Assembly (NCBI RefSeq): GCF_041296385.1
Contig: NC_091017.1
Span: 79,103,055-79,167,054 of the forward strand
Direction of reading: 5' to 3'
Length of the DNA: 64,000 nucleotides
Source of the DNA: Aphelocoma coerulescens
Lineage: Eukaryota; Chordata; Aves; Passeriformes; Corvidae
Of the stretch, positions 10,601-22,600 are shown one piece after another; the first letter of the stretch is position 1; every line of letters begins with the position of its first letter. Made by a program: the position numbers and the translations under genes. The notes under the pieces are model-generated. The model did no database searches. It had not been told where the DNA came from and saw nothing but the letters and a program-made list of their open reading frames with translations.

Positions 10601-13600
10601 CTCCTGGAGCTGGAGCTTCCCAGCAGGGATGGAGGGAGCCTGGATGCGGAGCGTGGCCAGGAGCTGTGGGGAAACAGGGAAGAGCAGCTCAACGCCCTTG
10701 GCCCTCTGCAAACAGCACTGAGGTTTTTCTGATGGATGGAGTGAAAAATAAAACCAGACTTGAGCTGGACCTGGAGGGCTCCTGGGCCAGTCATGGGCTG
10801 GGGCCCGGCCAGGGCAGAGTCATCCCAGCTGCAATTCCACGATTCCAGCCTCTCCCAGCCCAGCCCCTGTGGGACTGGCTGTGCTGGGGCCATTCTGTTT
10901 GTGGGTGCTGGGGAAAGGAGGTCAGGGAGCAACAGGAGCCTGGGAAGGTGTTGGAGCCTGGGAAGGTGCTGGAGCCCAGGATTTTATCGGAGTCTGTGAG
11001 GATTGCTGGGACCCAGGAGGATGCTGGAGCCTGGGGTGATGGTGGGACCCAGGAGGATGCTGGAGCCTGGGGTGATGGTGGAGCCCAGGAGGATGCTGGA
11101 TCTTGGAATGTTGCTGGAGCCTGGGAAGATGCTGAAACATGGGATTATATTGGAGCCTGGGATGATGTTGGAGCAGGACGATATTGAACTCAGGGATTAT
11201 ACTGGGTTTTGGGATTATGCTGGAGCCCAGGATGATACTGGAGTTTGGGATGATGCTGGAGCACAGGATTATGCTGGAGTCTGGGATGATGCTGGAGCCT
11301 GAGACAATGGTAGAGCCCAGGATGGTGCTGAAGCCTGGGATGATATTGGAGTTTGGGATGATGCTGGAGGTGGGAATGTCCTGGAATCCAGGATGATGCT
11401 GGAGCCTGGGAAGACGCTGAACCCAGGAGGATGCTGGAGTCCAGGAAGAAGCTGATCCCGGCTCATTTCCAGTGTGCAGCACCTTGGCAGGAGCTCTTGG
11501 GGCCCCAGCTCCCTGCCAGGCTCAAGGCAGAACAAGCAGTGTTTAATGAATGCAGGCAAAATGAGCAGTGTTTAATTAATGCCATCACCTTGCCTGGCCT
11601 CAGAGTCCTGCCCAGCACAAGTGCTCTTCGAATTCCCCTTTCCCTGCTTCTACTGCTACTGGTCCCTCCAGGAGCTGAGCTGGGCCCATCCCAGCTGGAG
11701 CCAGGACCCATCCCCTTCTTGCCACTGCCTCTCCAGGAGCTCTCAGGGGAAGCTGAGGCACGGGGAAGAGGAGAGCTTGTGGCGCATCCCCTCACAGGGA
11801 GGGGACACACATCCCAGCGGCAGCCGTTTGTTTTCCAGCCCTTGGCAGCCCGGGAGATGGGATGGGAGCTGCGAGCGCCGGGATAACCCTGGACAGGCAC
11901 GTGTCCCTTTAAGACGGCAGCTGGGAAAGAGAATTTTGCCAGCACCGGCCCTCAAGGCGAGGCAGGGAGTAATTGCTGGGGAATTCTAAACCGGGAAGGA
12001 GCCGGCAGGGACTCGGGGAGGAGGAGGAGAGGGCTGCGGGGAGCGGGTGTTGGGGAGATCAGAGACGGGGAGAGAAAAAGGGAGGGCAAGAGGGGGGAAA
12101 GGAGGGAAACGGCAAGAAAAATGTACAGACCATGTTTGGCCAGGGAGCGATGTTTGTACAAGATCGTGTTCCAAAAATACCGCCCGTTCCCAGCGCCGCC
12201 GGAGGAGGGGATGGAGCCCCTGCCCGGCTCCTCCCGGCTCCGCAGGGCCCCCCCAGCCGGGCCGGGGCACCGGGGCCCCGCTGCGGCCGGGCCGAGCCGG
12301 GGGGACTCGCTGGGAGCTGTCGGAGCCGGGGCCTCGCCCCTCTCTGCTCCGGGGCTGTGTTCTTAGAGCGCTGCGTCTGCTCGCCTTTTCTGGAGCTGGG
12401 CAGACGGAGCGGGAGGCGGAGAGGGCTCAGCCAGCCCGGCTCCAGCCCCGGCTCCATCCCCGCATCCCGGCTCCAGCCCCGCATCCCGGCTCCAGCCCGC
12501 ATCCCGCCCTGGAGGGAGTGACACCTCCCTGTCCTCTGGAATTGGGGCCGTAGGACCCAGCCCCGGGGGCTCCTTGGAGCCACAACCATCCCATGATGTC
12601 TGAGCAGCTTTATGGGGTGGCACTGGAGCTCACTGTGGGGTGGTTGTGCAGGAACAGCCATCGCGGGAACACAAACCCCACAGCCCGGCCGCAGCAGCGC
12701 TGGTGTCCAGCTGCTCCACACCCCAAAGGGCTTCGTCCCGTGAAGCTGCCCTTAGCTGAGGGTGAGGGTCCCCTGGGGCTGCCAGGCCGGGGGTCCCCTG
12801 ATCTCCCCAATACCCAGGGCTGGGTTGCAGAAGCAGCAACAGCGCAGCCAGCTCCACAGGAATTAGCGGGAAGCAGATTTAACCTCTGCTTCATCCCGAG
12901 TGTGAATCACCCAGCTCTGCCCCCTCCCTGCTGCATTCCTCGTGTTCCAGCTGCAGAGCCCTGTGATGCCAAGAGCAGCCAAAGCCGGGCCCTTGCGGGG
13001 ACGGCTCCTTCCTGTCCCCTGTCCCTCCAGGGCCATGGCCAGGTGATGGGGTCCCGCGGCGATCCCCAGGGCTGGCAGCCTGCTGGGCTCCCTGCATCCT
13101 TCATGGACGGGGAGGGACTGAGGGACACATCAGGGAGAGTCCAGGCCATGGACATCAGGCAGGGCGATGCTTTCAGTGTCCCCAGCGCTGGGGACGGGAT
13201 GTGGGGACACAGGGAAGGGCAGCACTTTGGGCTCCAGCCCATCCTGTCACGGGCAGCTGGGCCGTGCTGGTGTGGATCTAGTCAGCTTCCCATTTAACAC
13301 CCTCCAAAGAGAGGGAATGAGTAAAACCACTGGCATCCTGGGGAAGCTGAGTCACTGTTTCCTTTCTCTGCCCGGTATTTTGGGGTATTTTTAGCGGCCC
13401 CTATCCGGTGCCCGGGGGTTGGTGATTATTTCCATCCCCCCCAGAGGTGCAAATGGGCACCGACCCTCCCAGGGCTGAGGTCCTTTCCCCTGGATCAGCA
13501 TCTCCATGGGATGGAGCACATAGAGATCCTGCTCAGGATGCTCCTGGAGCTGCTCCCCATCCCGGTCCCTCCTGGCTGTCCCTTGCTGCCTTTCCCTGGG

Positions 13601-16600
13601 GAAGCTGCCAGCAGAGCTGGGACTTGCTGCCTCATCCCTGAACCTCAGGGTGAATCCTCCGCTATCCCTGTAGGGCTAGGAATTCAGGGAAATCACCTTC
13701 CATGGCTTGTGGCAGGGATGCAGTAGGTGGAGCAGACCTGGGGAGGAGAGGCTGGGATGCCCCCGGAGCTGGGAGCAGGGAAGGTGCTGGGGACAGGGAT
13801 CTTTCCTAACCCCATTCCCTCCTTTCTTTGCAGGTGCTGGCACCTGCCCGGGCTGAGGTGGCTGTGACGGCCGAGGGCAAAGAGCTCGTGCTGGTGCTGG
13901 AGAGGAACCAGTGAGTGTCGGGGCTGGGGAAGGGACACTGGGGATCCCTGCCAGGGTCCCACTTGGACTGGCAGTGTCCTGGTCACCCTGTCCAGCAGGG
14001 GAAGGGACAGCCCAGTGTGGCTCCATTTGGGCTGAACTGCTCCTTTTGCTGCCTTGGTTGCCTCTTTCTGGGCTCTGGTTCAGTTTGGGTGCAGGTGGCA
14101 GCAGCCTCTGTCCCCTGTGCCACTCGCCCAGCCTGGCGTGCCCTGGGGCAAGGACCGCACTTGTGCCCTGCCCTCCCCTCCTTGTCCCTCTGCCTGAGAC
14201 CTCGTGGCTTTCACAGAATCCCAGAATCCCAGGGTGCTTTGGGTTGGAAGGGACCTTGAAGATCCAGCACCACCCCTGCCATGGGCAGGGACACCTTCCA
14301 TTGTCCCAGGCTGCTCCAAGCCCTGTCCAGCCTGGCCTTGGACACTCCCAGGGGTGGGACAGCCCCAGTTCTCTGTCCCTTGGTGGGTTTGTGTCCCCGT
14401 GGTGAGCAGGGCAGAGCTGATCCCTGCAGGATGAGGCTCTGCTTCCACTTCTGCCTCTCACCAGCAGCTGTGGGAGGCTGGGCCTGGCAGAATCTCCTTC
14501 CTGCTGCTGTTGGGGTACAGACCCAGCCACCACGGTGTCCCCCAGGGCCCCCAGTGACTGCAGGGGAGCTTCTGGTGTGCAGGAAGGGGAACTGGTGGTT
14601 CCTCTGCACATTTTAGGGCTGTGGGCAGTGGGGGTAGAAAGCTGAGGAGCAAAGCTCAGCCCTGTGTCCGGCTGGTGCTCCGGGCCTGGAGGCGTTGGAG
14701 TGTCCTCTCCTGACCCTCGTTCTGGCTCGGTGCCCCTTTGCCTGCTGGAGGGGGGCAGGAGCGTGAGGAGCAGCCCTGGGGGCTCTGTGCCTCTGGCAGG
14801 GTGGGCAGGGCAGGAGGGTGAGCTGAGGGGACAGTGGCACAAAAGGGACCTGAGCACCCAAAGCAGTCCATGGCACCCAGGGCCACCCAAGACTGGCTGC
14901 AGGGACAGTGTGGGGACACAGTGTGGGGACATCCAAGCTGCTGCCTCAGCCCTCAATGGCCTCATGGGCCAGTGAGGCTGGGCTAGACTTCAAATGTTCT
15001 TTTTCCTGGGAGATCTGCTTGCTCTCCAGAAGCGTCCTGGGGGTGTTTTCCTCCCCTCGTGCTGGAGGAGAAGGCTCATCCTGTCCTCCCTTCCCCAGGG
15101 CCTCTGCCCTGCCTGGAGGGGACATCCCCCTGGTCTGAGTCCTGGGTCAGGCCGGGATGTGCCCGGCTCAGCCACCCCAGCTCCTGTTCCCTGGGCATGG
15201 CAGGAGGATTTGGCTTTCCTGTGTCCTCAGCCCACCTGTCCATCCCTGTCCCCACGCTGTCCCTGTGTCCCCACGCTGGCCAGGCCCTTGCCTTGCCAGC
15301 CACCCACGTGTCCCCTGCCAGGAAGCAGACCGAGCGGCTGTCTCCGGTCTGAGCTGTGACTGGAATTGCTGGTGCCAGGCACCCGCTCACAGGCGGGCTG
15401 GGAAGCCACAGACGTGCCCACAGTGACATTTCTGGGGCCAAAGTGCTGCAAAATAGAAAGCGAGAGGCGGGGGGGCTGTTCTGGGAGGGCTTCTGCTTTA
15501 CATTCTTCCTCTGCAGAATTAAACCTTTGGGATGGAGCCAAACCCCCAAAACTGAGAGCTAAACTGAGAGCAGGGCAAAACCTGGCCCTCCTTGTCCTTC
15601 TCAGGATGGCTGAGCACCCTGCAGGGTGCTGCCCTTCCACAGGGACCTGCCATCCCCACTGGGACCTGCCAGCCCCATCCAGACCTGCCATCCCCACTGG
15701 GATCTGCCATCCCCATTGGGACCTGCCAGCCCCATCCAGACCTGCCAGCCCCATCCAGACCTGCCATCCCCACGGGGCTGCAGGCTCCCAGTGGGATGCC
15801 CATCACCCTGGAATCTGGGCAAGGTCACACAGACCTGGCCAGTGCAGGGTCACAGCGGTGCCAGCTGGGGCCTGGAGCTCTGCAAGGGGGACAGGACGGG
15901 GACACGAGGATGGCTCAGCCGGTTTGGGGGGTGCTGGGGGGACACGGGGATGGCTCAGCCGGGTGCCGGGGGAGCTCAGGGGGACATGGCGATGGCTCCG
16001 CCGGGTTCAGGCTCAGAGGTTCAGTGTGTCCCAGTGCCGGGAGCCCTGGAGCAGCTCCCGGCTGCTCACCCCGCTCTCCCCCCGCAGGCTGCTGGCTCCG
16101 GGCTACACGGAGACGCACTACAGCGAGGAGGGACAGCCCGTGACGGTGACCCCCAACCACACGGTGGGTGCGGGGACGCTCACCTCCGTGTCTCGGGGGC
16201 TTTTGGCGCTCGGGACGGAGCCAAAGCCGCACCGGTGCGGGTGGGGGAGTTTCCCTGGCAGCATCCCCGGCGCCCGTGGCAGCAGGAATGCGGCAGCACG
16301 CGGCTCCTGCGGCTCTTGGCCCCGGGACAGCACCTCGGGACACAAACACAGGCAGCACCCGGCCCTCCCGATGTCCCCCACCGGCCTCCTGTCAGCCTTC
16401 CAGCGCCGCGCCGGGCGCTGGGCTGCGTCCCGGGCTGAACTCCGGCTTCTGGCTCCTCCCGCTCCCGGTGCAGGGGACAGCGCTTGCCTGGCTGGAAAAA
16501 GGAAAAGGGGAAATGGAAAGGGGGAAATGGAAAAGGGGTACTTTTCTGGGATCAGCGCATGGGGATTGTTGCTCCCAGCCCTCGAAGGAAGGCCTCCACT

Positions 16601-19600
16601 GTCTCTCTCCAGGAGCACTGTCACTACCACGGCCACGTCCGCGGCCACGGCGGCTCCTGGGTCGTGCTCAGCACCTGCTCGGGAATACGGTATGGGGGAA
16701 GGGGCAGGGTATGGGGGAATCAGGATTGGAGGAATGCCGGGTCGGGGGGTTGTGGAGCTGGCAAAGGCGGGGATGGATCCACTGCTCCTTCTCCCTGCAG
16801 GGATCCCCTTCGAGACCACCTGGAGCAGCACCGATGCTCCTGCAAGCCCCACTCCAAATGCCTGACCTGGCTGATTTTCCCATCACTCCCATCTTGTCCT
16901 TCTTCCTTCTCCCGTCCTTCACCCAGCCCCAGCACGGGGCAGGCTGGGGCAGAGTACATATTTCTGGCACTCCCAGGAATTGTATCCCTGGAGGGGGCAA
17001 GTCCCTGCACCCCAGAGCGGATGTCCCAGGCTGAGCTTTCTTCCTGTGCTCTGACCTGTGGAGGTTTTGGTGCTGAGGGTTTGTTTGCCCCTGGGGCTGT
17101 GTGGGCAGAAATCCCCAACTCTTGTCCCTGCTCCCACTCGGGTATGGACCAGGCTGACGTGCCATGAGCTTGTGGGGCCTCAGGGGTTGGGGGAGCCAGA
17201 GCGGGAGCACCACAGGAGCCATCGGGGCTGTTCCTGTTTCCAGGGGCCTCATCGTGCTCAGCAGCAACACCAGCTACTACCTGAGACCCCTGGGGAGCCC
17301 TGAGCCAGGTCTGCACCTCATCCACAGAGCAGAGCACCTGCCCGTGCCCGGGGGCACCTGTGGGCATGGCCATGACCTCGGGAGCACCATCGCTGGCATT
17401 GCCCAGCTCTTCCAGCCGCAGCACCCACGGGTAAATCCTCACGGGTAAATCCACCCGGGTAAATCCACCTGGGATAAATCCACCCAGGTAAATCCACCCA
17501 GGATAAATCCACCTGGGTAAATCCACCCAGGTAAATCCTCACGGGATCTGTCTGGGGACAGGCAGAGGGCCGGGAGGGGCTCTCAGCACCGCTGACAGCT
17601 CCCATGTTCCCGGCAGCTGGGCAGGGCTGTGCAGGCAGGTGGGGTGGGAGGGTCTGTGTGGGTGGCTTGCCTGGCTGGAATTTGGGCAGGAGACCCCAAA
17701 GAGAGGATGCGTGGGTTGGGTCCCAGTGCTGTGTCCTACAGTGTGGGACATGATATGAGGTCATTTGGAGCCACCCAAATGTTCCTTGTCACCTCGTGCC
17801 TCAGTTTCCCCTCTCAGCTGTCCCTCCTGAGCAGCTCTTTGGTGTCTGGAGGGTCCCAGAGCCGAGGGCTGCCCCTCTTTGCTGAGCCCTGTGTCTGCCT
17901 GCAGGCCAGGAGAGATGCCTGGAGGACCATGAAGTACATGGAGCTCTTCATCGTTGCTGATCACACCCTGGTGAGTGCTGGGGGGGCAGAAAACCAGGGT
18001 CCCTCTCGGCCTCCATCCTGGATTTTCCCCATGACCCTTCCCCATCCTCACTTCAGTACAGGAACCAGAACCTCAACCTGGGCCACACCAAGCAGCGCAT
18101 CGTGGAGATCGCAAACTACGTGGACAAGGTGAGGGACCTGCCAGGCCCTTTTGTGACCCTCAGGGACAGTCCCCGTGTCACCGGGCAAGGAATCACAGAG
18201 TTACGGAATTGTTAATGTTGGAAAAGATCTCTAAGTCCTTTGAGTCCAACGATTCCTCAGCATTGCCAAGGCCACCACTGACCCTGTCCCCAAGTGCCAC
18301 ATCCACGCAACTTTAAATCCCTTCAGGGCTGGGAACTCCACCCCTCTTCTGGGCAGCTGTGGCAGGGCTTGGCCACCCATCAAGGAATTGAGGAGTTCTC
18401 TGAGCGCGTGGTGGGAAGGGCTCTGTCACCCGTGGGCTGAGCTCAGCAGGGAAGCGCTCACTGGCTCCTGCCTGGGACCAGTGCCAGCCTCTTTGGCAGA
18501 GAAGGGACACACTGAGGTGTTGTCACTGAATGTCACCGTGCCACCCTGACTGGCTCCTGTGCCCACACCTGTGCCTGTGGAGCTCGTGCTTGCAGGTGGG
18601 TTTGGGACAGGTGTGTCCTGGAGTCACACAGCTGGAGGGAAACACGGACACCCACCAGCTGCAACGCCACACCAGGGATGGAGGATGTCCAGGGAACTCC
18701 TGTCCCCACACCCTCCACCTTTCCCCTGATGCAGTTTTACAGGCTGTTGAACATCAAGGTGGCCCTGATCGGGCTGGAGGTGTGGACGGAGCGGGACCAG
18801 TGCACCGTGAGCAGCGATGCCAACGCCACGCTCTGGGCCTTCCTGCAGTGGAAGAAGTCGCTGAGGGCACGCAAGAAGCACGACAATGCCCAGCTGCTGA
18901 CGTGAGCCCTGGGCTGGGGACACCAGGCGGGGCTCCCACCTGGGGCTGGGCACTCCAACCCCCCGGGTGCTGAGCTGCGCCTGTTCTCCTGCCCGGGCAG
19001 AGGGAAGACCTTTGGGGGCACCACCATTGGCATGGCTCCGCTGGAGGGGATGTGCAGCGCCGATAACTCCGGAGGGGTCAGCGTGGTAAGGGGGGCTGGG
19101 GGTCCCCACCGGCCTGGTGGAGTTCTCCATGGGGTTGGAGGAGCAGCCCCCTGGGGCTGGGGTGCAGCCTGAGGGTGAGGGGTGGTGCTGGTGGCTCCTG
19201 ACCCCCTCAGGTGTTGGCCAGGTGCAAAGAGGGGTGAGAAGGGGTTGTTCAAGGTCTCCCAGCCCAGGTCCACCCCCAGCTCCCAGCTGGCAGCAGCACT
19301 GGGATCTCCTGTGCACTCCATGAAGTGCAGCACTCCATGCTGCTGTCCCTCATGAAGAGACCCTGCCTGATCCCTGCTTCTGCTCTCTGCATTTCTCTGG
19401 ATCCCTGCCCAGACAACTTCTCCTCCTCCATGGTGGACCTGGTCACCTGTGATCCCTGGGCGGGGTGGTGGGGGGCACCCAGGTTTCTGGTTTTTGGGAT
19501 GTGCCCAGAGTTTTAAGCGGCTGGCTCCAGCCAAAGAGCTTCCCCAGAGCCAATTTCAGCAGACCAAGCCCCACTGCTGCCATGAACCTTCCTCCAGCCC

Positions 19601-22600
19601 CTCCCGCCTCGGGATCCAGTTGCATCCCCGGGTGTGTGGTCCCTCCGTGGGCCCAGCCCCATTCCCGGCTGTGGGATCAGCCCTGTCCCTTGCGGTGGCT
19701 GTGCTGACCCCTCCGCTCGCGGTGCAGGACCACGCGGAGCAGCCCATCGGAGCCGCCGCCACCATGGCCCACGAGATCGGCCACAACTTCGGGATGGTCC
19801 ACGACACCAAGGGCTGCTGCGTGGAGGCCACCCCGGAGCAGGGCGGCTGTGTCATGGCTGCAGCCACGGGGTGAGTGGTGCTGGCCCTGGGATGTGTCCC
19901 CAGCGCCCTGGATGTGTCCCCAAAGCCCCCAGCAGGCTGTGGGTGCTGGGTGGGCTGGGAGTGGACAGGGAATGTTGTCACCTCGGCTCTGGAGCCAGGC
20001 TGGGAGAGCTGGGAATGTTCCCCTGGAGAAGGGAAGGAGCCAGGGAGAGCTGGGAGCCCCTTGCAGGGCCTAAAGGGGCTCCAGGAGAGCTGCAGAGGGA
20101 CTGGGGCCAAGGGCTGGAGGGCCAGGAGGCAGGGAATGGCTTCCCAGTGGGAAAGGGGAGCTTGGGCTGGGATGTTGGGAAGGAATTGCTGGCTGGGAGG
20201 GTGGGGAGGGGCTGGGCTGGAATTGCCAGAGCAGCTGGGGCTGCCCCTGGATCCCTGGGAGCACCCAAGGCCAGGCTGGACATTGGGGCTTGGAGCAGCC
20301 TGGGACGGTGGGAGGTGTCCCTGCCCGTGGATGGGGTGGCACTGGATGGGCTTCATAATCCATCTGGTTGGTGCCAGTTTCCTTTCCAAATTCCTTCTCC
20401 TGTTGGGTTTTCCCTCTCCTGATGGTACGCTCATCCAGATATCCCTGCACTGCTGAAGAGCAGCTGTTTATTCCCTTTTTTTGAAGCCACCTGCTCTTCC
20501 AGTTAGGAAAGAGCAGTGGGACCCCAGTTGTAGTTTCAGGGTGTTCCCGGGCTGTTCCCTCTTGGTTATCAGGGCTGCCAGACCCTGATGTTGATCCCAC
20601 AGGATTTAACCTCTGCCTGGGAGGATTGTGGTGGGGAAAAGCACATTTTTGGCTGTGTTCAGCCCATTCCTATTTGCACATTATATGAGTATATACAAAT
20701 ATATATAGGGTACATTGGCTTGCTCAGCCTCAGTGACCTGCAGGCACTTACAGGTTTCCCTCCAGCTCAAGAGACTTCAAAACCTCTTTTATAAAATGTC
20801 CTCTGTATCATCTCGAGAATGAGATGTCCTGATATTAAAATAAACTTATTTTTCAGTGTTAAGAGGAAATGAAACCTTTTCTAAGAAGGAGGAAATGCTT
20901 CCTTCTTCATAAACCACCAAAACCCCACAAACTGTGAAATTAGAGAAGAATCTTGCTCAGAGCTTCTGTAGAGAATGAGTGCTTCTCCTGTTCCTCAGCT
21001 CCTTACACATTGGAGGCTCCGACTATTTAATTTTTGCAGCTCTCTGGGTCCTCTTTGGTGTTTTTTTTATCCATATTTCTTTAATTTTAAATGATTTCAC
21101 CCATCTCAGCCAGGGGGTGTTTCAGCAGCCCAGGTGGGTGTTTCCTGTCCCGGTTGAGTGAGAACAGGAAGGCTTGAGGTTTGAGCTGTGGGGAGCAGAG
21201 GGTCCCTGCCAGAGGGGGCACCTGCCTGTGGGGGCTCGGGGGGCCTGCAGTGTCCCAGGGCAGAGGTGACACCTGCACCAGCGCTGAGCTCAGGCTCTGC
21301 AGGGTGGGGCTCACACCAGGGGGTTCTTGGCTCAGGAGGTTCCGTGCAGGGGGGTTGACGTTCCAGGGGCGATGGACAGGGGCTCTGCCTGCCCCCCATC
21401 CCATTCCTGAGGATTTTGGGTTCAGTGGTGTCCCCTGGTTGTTGGTCTGGCTGTGCCAGCTGGGGTGGGAGATGTTCCTGGGCTCACTGAGCGATGGGGA
21501 ATCTGCTCTTGGCAGGGTTTGTGCCGGTTTGTCCACGTCCCAGATTCCCAGGTCTGACTGATTTTCCACCTTCTCCTGGCCCTGCTGCTCCCTTTCCCCA
21601 CCCATCCCGCTCTGTCCCCACACAGCCACCCCTTCCCTCGCGTGTTCAGCTCCTGCAGCAAGAGGCAGCTGGAGAGCTACTTCCAGAAGGGAGGGGGAAT
21701 GTGCCTCTTCAACCTGCCCGACACCAAGGACCTGGTGGTGGGACGGAAATGCGGCAACGGCTTCCGGGAGGAGGGCGAGGACTGTGACTGTGGGGAGGTG
21801 GAGGTACGGTGTGAGCCCCCCTGGGAGGTGGGGGTGCAGAGTGAGTCCCTCCTGGGAGGTTGGGGTACGGTGTGAGCCCCCCTGGGAGATGGGGGTGCAG
21901 GTGGGCCCCTCCTGCCAGGTCGGGGTGCAGGTGGGCCCCTCCTGCACGGCTCTGCAGCCCAGCTCAGCTGAGGAACTCCTGCACAGGGGGTTTCCAAGGG
22001 AAGGGTTTGCTGTCACAGGGACTCCATCCCAAGGGCTCTTCCCAGTCCCACCTTCCTGAATCCATTTATCCCAGTCCTGACTTTCTCCTTGACTTTTCCC
22101 TTAAGTGCCCAATTCTTCCTCATCCCCTCAGTGCCTCAGTTTCCCCACTGGCGGGATGAGAAGGGCAATGATGTGATGGGTGGAGAAGGGGCTGGGGGCA
22201 GTGCTGGGGAAGGGATGGAAGCCGTGCCCATGGAGCTGTCCTCTCTCCACGCAGGAATGCACCAACCCCTGCTGCAATGCTCACAACTGCACGCTCAAGG
22301 AGGGGGCCCAGTGTGCCCACGGCGACTGCTGCCACAACTGCAAGGTGAGACCCTGCCCTGCCCTGCTCTCCCCGTGCCCATGGAATGCGGTGGAGACCTG
22401 GCCCAGCCATTCCCTTGGGACTCCAGGTCACTCCCTGTGTCCGAGGAGGAGGAGGGTTAATGTGTGACCTTGTGTCTGCAGGAGAATCATGGAATGGGCT
22501 GGGTTGGAAGAGACCTCAAAGCCCATCCAGTGCCACCCCTGCCATGGCAGGGACACCTTCCACTGTCCCAGGCTGCTCCAAGCCCCAGTGTCCAACCTGG

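Larger units (their letters stand above)
7282..13833 (+). other. Intron 2 of ADAM33, 6.5 kb
   Basis: Largest intron. Holds two tandem arrays and one CR1. Two low-repeat blocks stand out: 8640-8830 (RBPJ/TEAD/CArG-like sites) and 11880-12200 (FOX-like TGTTTGTAC and CArG-like sequence). Remaining sequence is GC-rich with no supported exon. Confidence 0.5.

Noticed and set aside
10922..11482. Repetitive frames rich in Ile-Ile-Pro or Gly-Met-Met-Leu-Glu
   Set aside because: Product of the intron 2 minisatellite.
15366..16865. 499-codon plus-strand frame over exons 4 and 5
   Set aside because: It reads through introns and a tandem repeat; the true exon frames are shorter and spliced.
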